64,000 nt of DNA from Paenibacillus sp. Soil750 (GTDB lineage Bacteria > Bacillota > Bacilli > Paenibacillales > NBRC-103111), in assembly GCF_001428045.1 (NCBI RefSeq), contig NZ_LMSD01000010.1, positions 2,385 through 66,384 on the forward strand. The letters run 5' to 3'. A program made the position numbers and the translations under genes. Every line of letters starts with the position of its first letter. The stretch's first letter is position 1. The notes under the pieces are model-generated. The model did no database searches and had not been told where the DNA came from. It saw only the letters and a list, made by a program, of their open reading frames with translations. This document shows positions 53,421 through 62,859 of this stretch, piece after piece.

Positions 53421-54265
53421 AAGGAAGCTTCTTTCACCTTATCTTTCGTTTCTTGAGATAGCACTTCATTCATACTGCCTGTGCGGTAGCCTTGCAAATC
53501 TAATGTGACATACGTAAAGCCAAGTTTGCTGAATTTCTCATAGATCGCATCGCGATGTTCAACGACTTTGTGAATCTCATCTGGCATGACTTCGATTCGA
53601 GCAATCTTCTCGTGATGACGCACGCGTACCTGATAGAGACCCAGTTGGGAAAGGAAATACTCGCCTTCATCCAATTGGTCAATCTTCCACTTCTCGATTT
53701 GCGTACCATAAGGTATACGAGAGGATAAGCAGGCAAAGGAAGGTTTGTTCCATGTGCTCAGCCCAAGCTCTTTGGAAAGCGCTCGGATCTCGTCTTTGGT
53801 TAAGCCGGCTTCTTGCAGCGTACTGCGGACGCCTTGCTCATTCTTCGCCTGTAGTCCTGGTCTATAGTCACCTAGGTCGTCGACATTGGAACCATCCAAG
53901 AGAAACGGATAGCCCAGTTCCTTCGCGATGTCTTGTAAATGGGAATAAAGCCCCGTCTTGCAGTGGTAACAACGATCAGGATTATTGGCAACGAAATTCG
54001 CGTTCTCCAATTCCTTTACCTCTGTTTTGTGCAAGCGAACGCCAAATTGTTCAGCTAGTTGTGCAGCGGCATCGAACTCCCTCGTGGGAAACGTTTCAGA
54101 TGCTGCGGTTACGGCAAGGACTTGGTCACCAAGCTCTTGCTGAGCACGTTTGAGGACGAATGTACTGTCAACCCCTCCGGAGAAGGCGACGATGACACGA
54201 CCCATGTTTCTTAAAATTTCACCAAGCTTGCGATCTTTCTCGCGAGTCACTTCAGTTATGCTCAT
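53417..54265 (-). CDS. larE: ATP-dependent sacrificial sulfur transferase LarE
   Basis: 282 residues with a PP-loop SGGVDS at 29-34. Cysteines occur in DRCYHCKTG and in ACLSSRIPYG, the latter being the region of the sulfur-donating Cys of LarE. It converts the carboxylates of the LarB product to thiocarboxylates. The start is ATG 54265 with GGAGG 8 nt upstream; the frame extends to 54319 without support. First gene of larE-larB-larC1. No lactate racemase (LarA) gene is in the window, so the user of the cofactor lies elsewhere. Confidence 0.93.
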   Translation of the reverse strand: MSITEVTREKDRKLGEILRNMGRVIVAFSGGVDSTFVLKRAQQELGDQVLAVTAASETFPTREFDAAAQLAEQFGVRLHKTEVKELENANFVANNPDRCYHCKTGLYSHLQDIAKELGYPFLLDGSNVDDLGDYRPGLQAKNEQGVRSTLQEAGLTKDEIRALSKELGLSTWNKPSFACLSSRIPYGTQIEKWKIDQLDEGEYFLSQLGLYQVRVRHHEKIARIEVMPDEIHKVVEHRDAIYEKFSKLGFTYVTLDLQGYRTGSMNEVLSQETKDKVKEASL

Positions 54266-54355
54266 GTTTCTTTCCTCCCATACAGCCTTTATGTAGTAAG
54301 CTGAGCTGTTTTGGTCCATCTAAACAAGTGTATCACAAGTGAACCCCAAAGTGGA

Positions 54356-54383
54356 TTGTTTTGTCAGTCATTCATGTTATAAT
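54356..54383 (+). promoter_or_regulatory. sigma-A promoter of lipA
   Basis: TTGTTT (54356-54361), 16-bp spacer, TATAAT (54378-54383), 40 bp before the lipA ATG. Confidence 0.65.
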
Positions 54384-54422
54384 AACATCATTGAGAAACC
54401 AAATAAAAAGGCGGGAATTACA

Positions 54423-55298
54423 ATGCCTAGAAAAGTATTAGAGAGAAAACCAGACTGGTTAAAGATCAATCTTAAGACCGATGAGAATTTCAAAGAAATT
54501 AAATCCATGATGCGTTCCAAGACGTTGCATACAGTTTGTGAAGAAGCCAAATGTCCGAACATTCATGAATGCTGGGCGAATCGGACAGCGACTTTTATGA
54601 TATTAGGTGATATTTGTACGCGTGCTTGTCGCTTTTGTGCAGTTAAAACAGGTCTCCCAACTGAGCTTGATTTGGAAGAACCGGAACGTGTTGCAGATGC
54701 AGCGCTACAAATGGGGCTTCGTCATTGTGTTGTTACTTCGGTGGCACGCGATGATTTAACAGATGGCGGTGCCATGATTTTCGCAGAGACGATCAAAGCG
54801 ATCCGTCGTAAACTGCCAATGTGCACAGTTGAGGTGTTGATTCCTGACTTCCTAGGTCGAGAAGAATCACTAGCTACCGTGCTTGAGGCAAAGCCAGATA
54901 TTCTGAATCACAATATGGAAACGGTTGAGCGGATGTCAGACCGCGTCCGTTCCAAAGCGAAATACCGTCGTTCACTTGAGTTGTTGCAACGTTCTAAACG
55001 GATAGCCCCGAACATTCCAACGAAATCCAGTGTCATGATTGGTGTAGGGGAAGAGTGGGACGAGCTGCTACAAACGATGGAAGATCTGCGTGAAGTGGAT
55101 TGTGATATTATGACGATCGGTCAATATCTGCAGCCGTCTACGACGCACTTATCTGTTTCTAAGTATTACACACCTGAACAGTTTGCTATGTTGAAGGAAG
55201 AGGGCATGAAACGTGGCTTTAAGCACGTGGAGTCGGGCCCGCTGGTTCGCAGTTCCTATCATGCACATGAACAGGTGAAAGCAGCATCAAGCGTTTAG
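54423..55298 (+). CDS. lipA: lipoyl synthase
   Basis: A 291-residue radical-SAM enzyme inserting two sulfurs into protein-bound octanoyl groups. Both [4Fe-4S] cysteine sets are present: auxiliary C39, C44, C50 and radical-SAM C65, C69, C72 (CTRACRFC). The C-terminal [10 protein letters not shown] holds the conserved RSSYHA motif. ATG 54423 begins the family's usual [14 protein letters not shown]; the frame opens at 54339, upstream of the -10 box. yutD follows, as in B. subtilis. Confidence 0.97.
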   Translation: MPRKVLERKPDWLKINLKTDENFKEIKSMMRSKTLHTVCEEAKCPNIHECWANRTATFMILGDICTRACRFCAVKTGLPTELDLEEPERVADAALQMGLRHCVVTSVARDDLTDGGAMIFAETIKAIRRKLPMCTVEVLIPDFLGREESLATVLEAKPDILNHNMETVERMSDRVRSKAKYRRSLELLQRSKRIAPNIPTKSSVMIGVGEEWDELLQTMEDLREVDCDIMTIGQYLQPSTTHLSVSKYYTPEQFAMLKEEGMKRGFKHVESGPLVRSSYHAHEQVKAASSV

Positions 55299-55346
55299 AA
55301 TTCGTATTCAATGAACGGATCATAGAAAGGAGAGCTTCCTACCACC

Positions 55347-55667
55347 ATGATTCATATTGCCAATAAAACATACGAGCTTGTTACCGACCACAAAAATGGT
55401 TGGAATTTCGAAGTGTTCAAGGAACGCTTCAGCGAAGTGTTGGAGCGGTACGATTATATTGTGGGCGATTGGGGATATAGTCAATTACGACTGAGAGGTT
55501 TTTTTAAAGAAATCCACCCAAAAGCGACCAAAGAATCCTCCATCGCAGCTCTTCAAGATTACTTGAATGAGTACTGCAACTTCGGCTGTGCTTACTTTAT
55601 TATCGAGAAAGTAAATGCACCTAAACAACAAATACCGTCTGAAGTTATTAGTTCAACAACGGTTTAA
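55347..55667 (+). CDS. yutD: YutD family protein
   Basis: A 106-residue conserved Firmicute protein of unknown function (KNGWNFEVFKERFSEVLERY, YIVGDWGYSQLRLRGFF, YLNEYCNFGCAYFIIEK). It follows lipA by 48 bp and is probably cotranscribed. Terminator at 55686. Confidence 0.9.
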   Translation: MIHIANKTYELVTDHKNGWNFEVFKERFSEVLERYDYIVGDWGYSQLRLRGFFKEIHPKATKESSIAALQDYLNEYCNFGCAYFIIEKVNAPKQQIPSEVISSTTV

Positions 55668-55685
55668 ATCAGCCATGAACCAAAT

Positions 55686-55733
55686 AACGCCATCTGAACT
55701 CCAACAAGTGTGGAGAGCAGATGGCGTTTTTCT
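55686..55733 (+). terminator. terminator between yutD and ppnK
   Basis: AACGCCATCTG / CAGATGGCGTT stem with additional inner ACTCC..GGAG pairing, followed by TTTTC. It lies between convergent genes. Confidence 0.9.
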
Positions 55734-55751
55734 CATACATACGTTTAAAGC

Positions 55752-56564
55752 TTATTTTACTTCAAGCCCAACGAAGGCCTCGCGGACACGATTCCAGAAA
55801 GGAAACGGACGGAAACGTGCGAACTTTACTTTCACATTGGAAGCAACTCGGCAACGAATGGAAACGACATCGGCGCGCTGCATATATAAGTGGTCCAGCG
55901 ACAAGAGCATATTCTGTTGTGCTTTTGGATATATGTCACAGTGGTGATGCTTCGGTAAAATCATCGATGAACCCAGTGTTCGATACACGCGATTGTTAAT
56001 CGATGCGATCTCGGCAATTTGAATAGCTTCAAGTGATGGATGGACCATGGCGCCACCCAAGCTCTTGTTGTAAGCAGTGCTGCCTGCAGGAGAAGATATA
56101 CAGATACCGTCACCACGAAACATTTCAAACATTTCATCGTTTACGTGTAGTCTTGCGACTAGTGAAACTTCGATCCCGCGAATCGTAAACTCGTTAAGTG
56201 CGAGATGTGTTTCAACACCTTTGTCCGTCGTAATTTCGATTTCGACAACGGGGTAGCGCACGATTTGCAACTCCGCTGGTGTTGTGACACTAAACATTAA
56301 AGAAGCTAGATGATCTAATTCGTCAGGCTTCCAATCTGCAAAAAAGCCAAGATGCCCCGTATGGATCCCAACGAATGCGATATGATCTAACTTGTCCACA
56401 TATTTATGAAAGGCTTGGAGCATCGTGCCATCTCCGCCAATGGACAGGACGATATCGGGATGATCTTCATCCCTTGGCATGCCTTGCTTAGCGGCGAGAG
56501 CGTGGAAGCGTTCGGTCAGCCCCTTGGAGATGTCATCGCCTCGTTCAATGACGTTATATTTCAA
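55752..56564 (-). CDS. ppnK: NAD kinase
   Basis: 270 residues with the nucleotide-binding GGDGT motif at 43-47 and the second conserved block ICISSPAGSTAYNKSLGGAM. It phosphorylates NAD to NADP in the cytosol. TTG 56564 has AGGAGG 7 nt upstream. It follows the PilZ gene by 42 bp on the minus strand. Confidence 0.96.
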   Translation of the reverse strand: MKYNVIERGDDISKGLTERFHALAAKQGMPRDEDHPDIVLSIGGDGTMLQAFHKYVDKLDHIAFVGIHTGHLGFFADWKPDELDHLASLMFSVTTPAELQIVRYPVVEIEITTDKGVETHLALNEFTIRGIEVSLVARLHVNDEMFEMFRGDGICISSPAGSTAYNKSLGGAMVHPSLEAIQIAEIASINNRVYRTLGSSMILPKHHHCDIYPKAQQNMLLSLDHLYMQRADVVSIRCRVASNVKVKFARFRPFPFWNRVREAFVGLEVK

Positions 56565-56606
56565 TCTTGTTCCTCCTAAGAGTTTTCGTTTCGTAGAATT
56601 ATTGAC

Positions 56607-57278
56607 TTAATAATTGGAGCAGAAGGCATCAATCTCTTGGAGAATGGAGTCAGGCGTATGCCGAAATTCTGCGGCAACCCGATAGCTGTCGTTGCTGAAA
56701 TGCGTAACTCTTACAATTTCACCATAGACAGTCATAGGCTGAGAGACATTAGGGAGAATGAAGCTGAACTCCAGAATCAAAGGAAAGAAAAGACGATTGG
56801 ATGTGACAAAGGATAACCCGCCAACACTGATATCGAGGAGTTGTCCGGTAAAAGCGACACCCTTTTGAGCAGATAAGCTTCGTATGCCAGCGACACGCAG
56901 TGTTATCGGTGTGCGTAGTGTAAGCTTTGCACGAGGATGTCTGCGGTTTTGATGTTGAAAAACTTCCTCAGGAAGAGATAAGGTCAGAGAACAGATCGTT
57001 TTTTTGAGATCAAGCCCAATCAAATCGACATAAGCGTAATATAAAATGGCACCATCTTTGAAGGAAAATTCAACGAAAGAAACATGGTCGAGCTTGTCGA
57101 AGGGGTAAACACCCAATTGTTCAAGACATACGGTTATCGAATCTTCACTTATTTTGTCGATAGTAAAGTTATCTTCAAAGCAGAAAGGTTGTCCATCTTT
57201 ACTTTCACCAACAATGATAATATGACAATCCTGATTTGGCGAAAAGGAAGCCAATTCTAGTACCTTATTCCAATCCAT
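56607..57278 (-). CDS. PilZ domain protein (flagellar-brake-like)
   Basis: 223 residues. The N-terminal ~100 residues resemble the YcgR_2/YpfA-type domain. The C-terminal PilZ domain starts with NRRHPRAKLTLRTPITLRV, which contains an RxxxR-like c-di-GMP-binding motif, and LLDISVGGLSFVTS gives the D/NxSxxG motif. It is expected to bind c-di-GMP. A diguanylate cyclase is encoded at the right edge of the window. Confidence 0.88.
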   Translation of the reverse strand: MDWNKVLELASFSPNQDCHIIIVGESKDGQPFCFEDNFTIDKISEDSITVCLEQLGVYPFDKLDHVSFVEFSFKDGAILYYAYVDLIGLDLKKTICSLTLSLPEEVFQHQNRRHPRAKLTLRTPITLRVAGIRSLSAQKGVAFTGQLLDISVGGLSFVTSNRLFFPLILEFSFILPNVSQPMTVYGEIVRVTHFSNDSYRVAAEFRHTPDSILQEIDAFCSNY

Positions 57279-57363
57279 AGCATCACCAAGTCGTTAGATT
57301 TACATTCACATCTGCCTGTACATCCTGTAAATTCTCTTCTCATCATAATTTATCTAAGTCAAT

Positions 57364-57388
57364 AAGAAAAGCCCCAAACGGGGCTTTA
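57364..57388 (-). terminator. Rho-independent terminator after glgP
   Basis: AAAGCCCC / GGGGCTTT stem with an AAAC loop; on the minus strand it is followed by TCTTATT. It separates the ylbJ-glgP transcript from the PilZ gene. Confidence 0.82.
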
Positions 57389-57393
57389 GCTTA

Positions 57394-57470
57394 GGTTAAC
57401 CGATTTTACCACATAGGAAGTTAAGTTTTCGATACCGAAAACCGCTTTCCTATTGGCGATAAAACTTACC
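57394..57470. other. long imperfect hairpin in the glgP-pilZ gap
   Basis: Nested pairing: GTTTTCG / CGAAAAC at the top, ATAGGAA / TTCCTAT in the middle, and an imperfect outer stem with TTTTACC and TAAAACTTACC. It lies between glgP and its terminator, so it would be part of the glgP 3' UTR or a small RNA released from it. It does not match c-di-GMP riboswitch consensus by eye. Confidence 0.5.
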
Positions 57471-57522
57471 TCTAAACGCGGTCGCTCATCATTGAATGGC
57501 TTCGATAGAAGTTTTCTCATTA

Positions 57523-60117
57523 TTAAGACAAGGTGCTCGTAACGAGGGAGAGTTCAAACGAATGCGCAAAGTTGGATGAGATCGGACGCACACGAATCGA
57601 GAAGTGAGGCCCATGAACAAGATGGGATGGAATGGTAGCTTGGAAGCGCTGAGATTGCTCAATAAGTTCCCCAATAGGAGCCATGAGGATGATTCTCTGC
57701 TCCCACGTTTCGCCATTTTCTGCATAATAAATGACTTCTACTGCCGTATCCTGCGGCCAAATAGGGCCGAAATGGATTTGCGCCGTGATCTCTTTCGTTG
57801 ATGGGGGAATCTCATCTAAAGGGACGTCAGAAGTCGATTTGTCGGCATGATCATCAATATTCATGATTCTTACTTGATGCCAATTGCTGCGAATGAACTG
57901 CTTGTAATCGGCAACTTTGGTAGCCACATCATAATTGTCTGCGACAAAAAGACGAGCACGTTTGGCTGTTGGTACATACGAAAGATTCGTGTAGTCCTGC
58001 ACCATTCGGTGCGTGTTATAGACGGGACTGAGCGATTGAACGGACCGCTTCATACGTCCAATCCATTGATGAGGAATCTCACCCTGATTGTAGTAAAGAG
58101 GGATAATCTCATTCTCCAAAAGGTGATAAATTGCTTTCGTATTTTCTTTCTCCTGTGCAGCCCAGTCCGCGGCTCCCGCGGATCCGATAGCCCAACCATT
58201 CATACCGTTGTAGCCTTCCTCCCACCAGCCGTCCAGCACGCTGAAATTCAGAACGCCGTTCATGGCAGCTTTCTGGCCGCTGGTTCCGCTAGCCTCTAGG
58301 GGTCTGCGAGGGTTGTTTAGCCATACGTCGACACCTTGAACGAGATAGCGAGCCATGTTGATATCATAATTCTCAAGAATAACGACTTTACCGAGAAACT
58401 CTTTTAACTGAGAGATGCGGTAAATTTCTCGGATGAGATCTTGGCCAGGGTAATCAGCAGGGTGGGCTTTACCCGCAAATATAAATTGCACGGGTCTCTC
58501 AGGATTATTGATTAATTTCTTGAGGCGATACAAATCATTGAAAATTAGATTGGCCCGTTTGTAGGTAGCGAAGCGTCTGGCGAACCCAATTGTAAGGGCT
58601 TTAGGATTTAAATAGTGTCGAACCTCTTCAATCCGTTCTTCGGATTCCCCGTTACGTTTACGTTGCTCCATCAGACTATTGCGAGCATAACGTACTAAAT
58701 CTTCTTTCAAATGCTGATGGACCTTCCAAATGGATTCATCGGGAATAACCTCGATTTGTGCCCATTGATGCTCGTTAGACTGCTCTGCTCGCCATGTGCC
58801 AGGGAGGAATCGATCGAAGAGTTCCTTCCAAGCAGGGGCGGTCCACGTATCTAAGTGAACACCGTTCGTGATAGAACTGATCGGCACCTCACTGGCATCG
58901 ATATGACCATGGAATTCCTTGAACATTTCGCGTGAAACCTGCCCATGCAGCTTGCTGACGCCATTGCGCAGTCCCGCTGTATTCATCGCCAGGTGTGTCA
59001 TATTGAATTGACCGGACTTATGATCAAGCCCTAATGAAATAATGCTTTGTTTATGCTTAGGCAGCTCGCTGAAAAGGTGACTGAGATAGTGTTCCACCAT
59101 CCCGACGGAGAACGTATCATGACCTGCAGGAACAGGCGTATGGGTCGTGAACACGGTGGCAGAGCGCACGGTCTCTACCGCAACATGAAAAGGGAGGCCC
59201 AAGTGAAGCAGTTCCTTCAACCGTTCTAACGTCAGGAAAGCCGCGTGACCTTCATTAATGTGGTACACATTCGGGTAAATACCGAGTGCACGGAGTACTT
59301 TGACACCACCGATTCCCAGCACCATTTCCTGGGCGATCCGCATATCTTGATTGCCGCCATACAGCTGCGCGGTCAACTCTTTATCTGTGTCATTATTGGC
59401 TTCGTGGTCAGTATCCAGCAAAAAGACCAAGTTGCGTCCTACTTTAGCAGCCCAAACCAAGACGGTGATCGTGCGACCAGAGATATCAAGTGAGACCGTG
59501 AGCTGCTGGCCATTCTGAAGTACCGGACGAATCGGTAATCGCTCAAAATCATAGGGAAATAATTCACTCTGCTGACTGCCGCTAGCATCAATCTTCTGCG
59601 TGAAATATCCTTTTTTATAGAGTAAGCCCACGCCTGCAAGCGGTAATCCAAGGTCACTGGAAGATTTGATATGATCACCGGCAAGAATGCCGAGCCCGCC
59701 TGAATAAATCGGAAGCGATTCATGAAAACCAAACTCAGCAGAGAAATAAGCAATTTGCACACCAGCTTCAGCGGCATAGTTATTTGAATACCAACCGGGT
59801 TCATTCATATACGTATCAAATCTTAGCATGACTTGGCGATAACGCTCGACAAAATCAGTGTTCTGGCTTAATGCTTCAAGCTGGGGAGCTTCAAGCTCGT
59901 GAAGTAATCGAACGGGATTGTGACCGAGGGCTTTCCAACGGCCAGAGTCCATGCTTTCAAAAAGCTGCAGCGCATCATGATTCCAACTGAACCATAAATT
60001 AAAAGCTAGCTCGCGAAGTCGCTCAATTGCCTGCGGTAAACCTCTCGCCTCTTGGGGGTCGGCTGCTATCATATCTGAATATTCTCTCCCTTTATAAACA
60101 TCATCATAGTTACCCAT
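57523..60117 (-). CDS. glgP: alpha-glucan (glycogen) phosphorylase
   Basis: 864 residues of the DUF3417-containing alpha-glucan phosphorylase family (AgpA type, GT35). The N-terminal domain is LRELAFNLWFSWNHDALQLF, and EASGTSGQKAAMNGVLNFSV is the region near the PLP and phosphate site. It releases glucose-1-phosphate from stored glucan. ATG 60117 lies 1 nt after the ylbJ stop with GGTGG upstream; the frame also opens at 60144 inside ylbJ. No other glycogen gene is in the window. Confidence 0.92.
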   Translation of the reverse strand: MGNYDDVYKGREYSDMIAADPQEARGLPQAIERLRELAFNLWFSWNHDALQLFESMDSGRWKALGHNPVRLLHELEAPQLEALSQNTDFVERYRQVMLRFDTYMNEPGWYSNNYAAEAGVQIAYFSAEFGFHESLPIYSGGLGILAGDHIKSSSDLGLPLAGVGLLYKKGYFTQKIDASGSQQSELFPYDFERLPIRPVLQNGQQLTVSLDISGRTITVLVWAAKVGRNLVFLLDTDHEANNDTDKELTAQLYGGNQDMRIAQEMVLGIGGVKVLRALGIYPNVYHINEGHAAFLTLERLKELLHLGLPFHVAVETVRSATVFTTHTPVPAGHDTFSVGMVEHYLSHLFSELPKHKQSIISLGLDHKSGQFNMTHLAMNTAGLRNGVSKLHGQVSREMFKEFHGHIDASEVPISSITNGVHLDTWTAPAWKELFDRFLPGTWRAEQSNEHQWAQIEVIPDESIWKVHQHLKEDLVRYARNSLMEQRKRNGESEERIEEVRHYLNPKALTIGFARRFATYKRANLIFNDLYRLKKLINNPERPVQFIFAGKAHPADYPGQDLIREIYRISQLKEFLGKVVILENYDINMARYLVQGVDVWLNNPRRPLEASGTSGQKAAMNGVLNFSVLDGWWEEGYNGMNGWAIGSAGAADWAAQEKENTKAIYHLLENEIIPLYYNQGEIPHQWIGRMKRSVQSLSPVYNTHRMVQDYTNLSYVPTAKRARLFVADNYDVATKVADYKQFIRSNWHQVRIMNIDDHADKSTSDVPLDEIPPSTKEITAQIHFGPIWPQDTAVEVIYYAENGETWEQRIILMAPIGELIEQSQRFQATIPSHLVHGPHFSIRVRPISSNFAHSFELSLVTSTLS

Positions 60118-60118
60118 A

Positions 60119-61357
60119 TTATCTTGTTCCACCAACCTTTTCATACACCAGTCTAAGTAAGGAATATGCGAGGAAGAGACTCATGATGACAGCAAAAGCA
60201 CCAACAAAGACCATCGCACTTATCGGGAAAATAAGCTTTAGATAGCTCAAAACGGGTGAATTCGCCTCATAGTGCGGCAAGAATACAGCCTGGGGACTTC
60301 GAAATCGCTGCATAGGCTCCCAAATCAGGAGAACAATAGCAGCAGAGAGAATGCCATGAAGGAGGCGGGCGAAAAGGAACGGAAGATAGCGCATGTTGGT
60401 ATGACTTAATAAGCTGACAATTTGAGCATGCACGGACATGCCGGCCCAGGAGAGGATGAAGGCGCCAATCGCGACTTTACTGGAAAGGGCCATCGAAGCG
60501 GGGGCACTTCCTGCAGCTTTTGCGCCGAGTGTGACTTCGAATAACCCATTCATGACGGCTTGTGAGAGCTCGTGAGGTAATCCTGTAATGGATAAGAGGG
60601 ATGTAATCAACCAATAGAACACATTCATAACCTGGGCAGAGGTAAGCACCTCTAGAACGACAGAGAAGAAGACAACAAGTCCACCTACAACGAACATTAA
60701 TCGGAGAGAGTGGAGAATGGATTCGCTTAACAAAATACCTAAAGATCTTCCATCTCGTATTCTCGCGTTATGCATGGTCTCGAAGGCTTGTTTCCATATA
60801 GGGCCACTCTCCCTAGGCTGCCCAGGAGTAGGTAAGGCTTTCCGGCCGTGAAAACGCATGATGAGGCCAATCATGAACGAGCCTCCATAGTGGGCAATGG
60901 CCAAAATAAAAGCTAATGTGGCGTCATGGAAAAAGCCAATCGACACAGCTCCGATTAGAAATATTGGATCCGAGCTCGTTGTAAAGGCAACAAGCCGTTC
61001 GCCTTCTTCCCGGTTAACCAGCTTTTGTTCCCAGAGCTGAGCAGTTAACTTAGCCGCTACGGGATATCCAGCGGCAAAACCCATTGCCATTACGAATCCG
61101 CCAATCCCAGGGATACGGAAGACGGGACGCATCATCGGATCAAGCAGTGTACCGAAGAAATGAACGATCCCGAAGCCAAGCATAATTTCGGAAATAACGA
61201 AGAAGGGGAACAGGGCTGGGAAGAGCACGTCCCACCAAATGGAAACGCCGCGTAAAGCGGCTTGAAAACCGTCATGCGGGAATAGAACCAAGCATACAAT
61301 GATGCCTATAATAACGAATGACATAAGCAAGGCTGGGGTGAAGTTTTGTTTCGGCAT
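60119..61357 (-). CDS. ylbJ: sporulation integral membrane protein YlbJ
   Basis: 412 residues with about eight to ten membrane segments of the nucleoside-recognition/YlbJ type (ISIWWDVLFPALFPFFVISE read as VSIWWDVLFPALFPFFVISE, VMAMGFAAGYPVAAKLTAQL, SSDPIFLIGAVSIGFFHDAT). YlbJ is needed for normal spore formation in B. subtilis. The start is taken at ATG 61357 with AGGAGG 12 nt upstream; the longer frame from 61384 would include that ribosome site as codons. glgP follows after 1 nt. Confidence 0.9.
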   Translation of the reverse strand: MPKQNFTPALLMSFVIIGIIVCLVLFPHDGFQAALRGVSIWWDVLFPALFPFFVISEIMLGFGIVHFFGTLLDPMMRPVFRIPGIGGFVMAMGFAAGYPVAAKLTAQLWEQKLVNREEGERLVAFTTSSDPIFLIGAVSIGFFHDATLAFILAIAHYGGSFMIGLIMRFHGRKALPTPGQPRESGPIWKQAFETMHNARIRDGRSLGILLSESILHSLRLMFVVGGLVVFFSVVLEVLTSAQVMNVFYWLITSLLSITGLPHELSQAVMNGLFEVTLGAKAAGSAPASMALSSKVAIGAFILSWAGMSVHAQIVSLLSHTNMRYLPFLFARLLHGILSAAIVLLIWEPMQRFRSPQAVFLPHYEANSPVLSYLKLIFPISAMVFVGAFAVIMSLFLAYSLLRLVYEKVGGTR

Positions 61358-61567
61358 AGACGGTAGATACCTCCTCTTATTCAACTATATGAATAAGCTT
61401 GGACATACATGCCGTCCCGAATTTCATGAAATAGTAGGTAGATGAGCACCTATGTCCAAGTAGGACTGTATGGTCGTTTATTTTGGTTCATGGGACTGTT
61501 CAGTCCTTGTTTTTATGGTAAAATAGAACTAGTAAAACTTAAATCCTATACAGCGGGAGTGATTCAA

Positions 61568-61666
61568 ATGACAGGTGTCATTGCCGGATTGGTAGTCTGC
61601 ATGTTCGTGTTTGTCATTCGAGAAACGCTCATGCGCGCAGGGGACGAGGATTTAGAGAACTATTGA
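61568..61666 (+). CDS. small membrane protein, 32 residues
   Basis: ATG 61568 has GGGAG 8 nt upstream. The product is one hydrophobic helix (VIAGLVVCMFVFVI) followed by a charged tail (RETLMRAGDEDLENY). The frame opens at 61442, but those residues lack a ribosome site. The globin gene starts 24 bp later, so it may be its operon partner. Family not recognised. Confidence 0.6.
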   Translation: MTGVIAGLVVCMFVFVIRETLMRAGDEDLENY

Positions 61667-61690
61667 ATACGAATTGCGAGGTTTCTTGGT

Positions 61691-62083
61691 ATGTCAGAGA
61701 GCAAAAACAGAACCATATTTGAGTTAATGGGGGGGGCGGAGACGGTAAGTCGTTTGGTAGAGGCCTTCTATCCGAAAGTACAGCAGCACCCGTTACTTTC
61801 GCCGCTTTTTCCTGCTAACATAGACCCAGTTATAGAGAAACAGACGTTGTTTCTAACCCAATTTTTCGGTGGCCCAACCTTGTACTCCGATCGCCACGGT
61901 CATCCGATGATGCGAGCTAGGCATATGCCTTTTCCGATTACAAGAGAGCGTGCGGATGCATGGTTAGCTTGTATGACGGAAGCGATGGCTGACATAGGCA
62001 TGCCGGATGATTTACAGGATTTTCTCATAGAACGGCTTAGAGGTTCTGCCTATCATTTCATCAACACACCTGAGGAAGACTAG
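61691..62083 (+). CDS. truncated hemoglobin, group II (YjbI-like)
   Basis: A 130-residue 2-on-2 globin. The proximal His lies in MMRARHMPFPIT, the group II Trp in DAWLACMTEAM, and the FFGGP segment is typical of bacterial trHbII. It binds haem and O2, with possible roles in oxygen or peroxide chemistry. ATG 61691 has GAGG 9 nt upstream. Confidence 0.92.
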   Translation: MSESKNRTIFELMGGAETVSRLVEAFYPKVQQHPLLSPLFPANIDPVIEKQTLFLTQFFGGPTLYSDRHGHPMMRARHMPFPITRERADAWLACMTEAMADIGMPDDLQDFLIERLRGSAYHFINTPEED

Positions 62084-62131
62084 TCCATTCTTCCTAAACA
62101 ATATTAATTAGGGAAAAAGGCGGGAGTTCAA

Positions 62132-62833
62132 GTGGTCGAACCCTTATATGAGATATCAGTGACATGCACCTACTGTACTAATACGTTTAAGTCGAAGAAG
62201 GTTCGACCTAGCTTTAAGAAAGCAAGTAAATCTGATTCAGATTTCTGCCTTCACTATAAGGATGTTAATCCTGATTACTACGTTGTACGTATCTGTCCTT
62301 TCTGCGGGTACGCACATACAGAGAACTTCTCGGATAAATGGACTCCGGGAGAACGAGCTGTATTTCATGAAAAAGTAGCTCAGAACTGGTCGATGCGCGA
62401 TTATTGCAGGGAGAGAACGTGGGAAGATTCCCTTCAGTGTTTTAAGCTAGCACTTCTAAGTGCGCAAATCAAAAACGAGAAGTCACGCGTGATTGCTGGA
62501 TTATTGCATCATTTGGCTTGGCTTTACCGGGTTAAAGGCGACTGGGAGCAAGAAGAACGTTTCCTCTCATTTGCACTAGATGCGTACGTGAATGTCTTCG
62601 AAACCGAAGGTATGGATTTGAATAACGCGAAGCTCATGTATCTAATGGGCGAGTTGAACCGGCGATTAAAACGTTTTCCCGATGCGGTTAAATGGTTTTC
62701 ACGGATTATTAATGATCGTAAGATTATGGATGCCGGGATGATTAGGGCTAGTCGCGAACAATGGGTGACAACGCGAGAAGATATGCTTGCTATGCGTTTA
62801 GAACTGCCGGATGAGATGAAACAAGCTACGTAA
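62132..62833 (+). CDS. DUF2225 domain-containing protein
   Basis: 233 residues. Two zinc-ribbon-like cysteine pairs occur near the N-terminus (CTYC and CPFC in RICPFCGYAHTENF). The C-terminal ~130 residues are helical and TPR-like (LLHHLAWLYRVKGDWEQEER, YLMGELNRRLKRFPDAVKWF). The family is common in Bacilli and of unknown function. GTG 62132 has GGGAG 5 nt upstream. Confidence 0.92.
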   Translation: MVEPLYEISVTCTYCTNTFKSKKVRPSFKKASKSDSDFCLHYKDVNPDYYVVRICPFCGYAHTENFSDKWTPGERAVFHEKVAQNWSMRDYCRERTWEDSLQCFKLALLSAQIKNEKSRVIAGLLHHLAWLYRVKGDWEQEERFLSFALDAYVNVFETEGMDLNNAKLMYLMGELNRRLKRFPDAVKWFSRIINDRKIMDAGMIRASREQWVTTREDMLAMRLELPDEMKQAT

Positions 62834-62859
62834 ATGCACAATAAATCGGCAAGAAAATA

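Noticed and set aside
57279-57522. c-di-GMP riboswitch upstream of the PilZ gene
   Set aside because: The conserved GEMM-I blocks are not present; only a terminator and an unrelated hairpin are seen.
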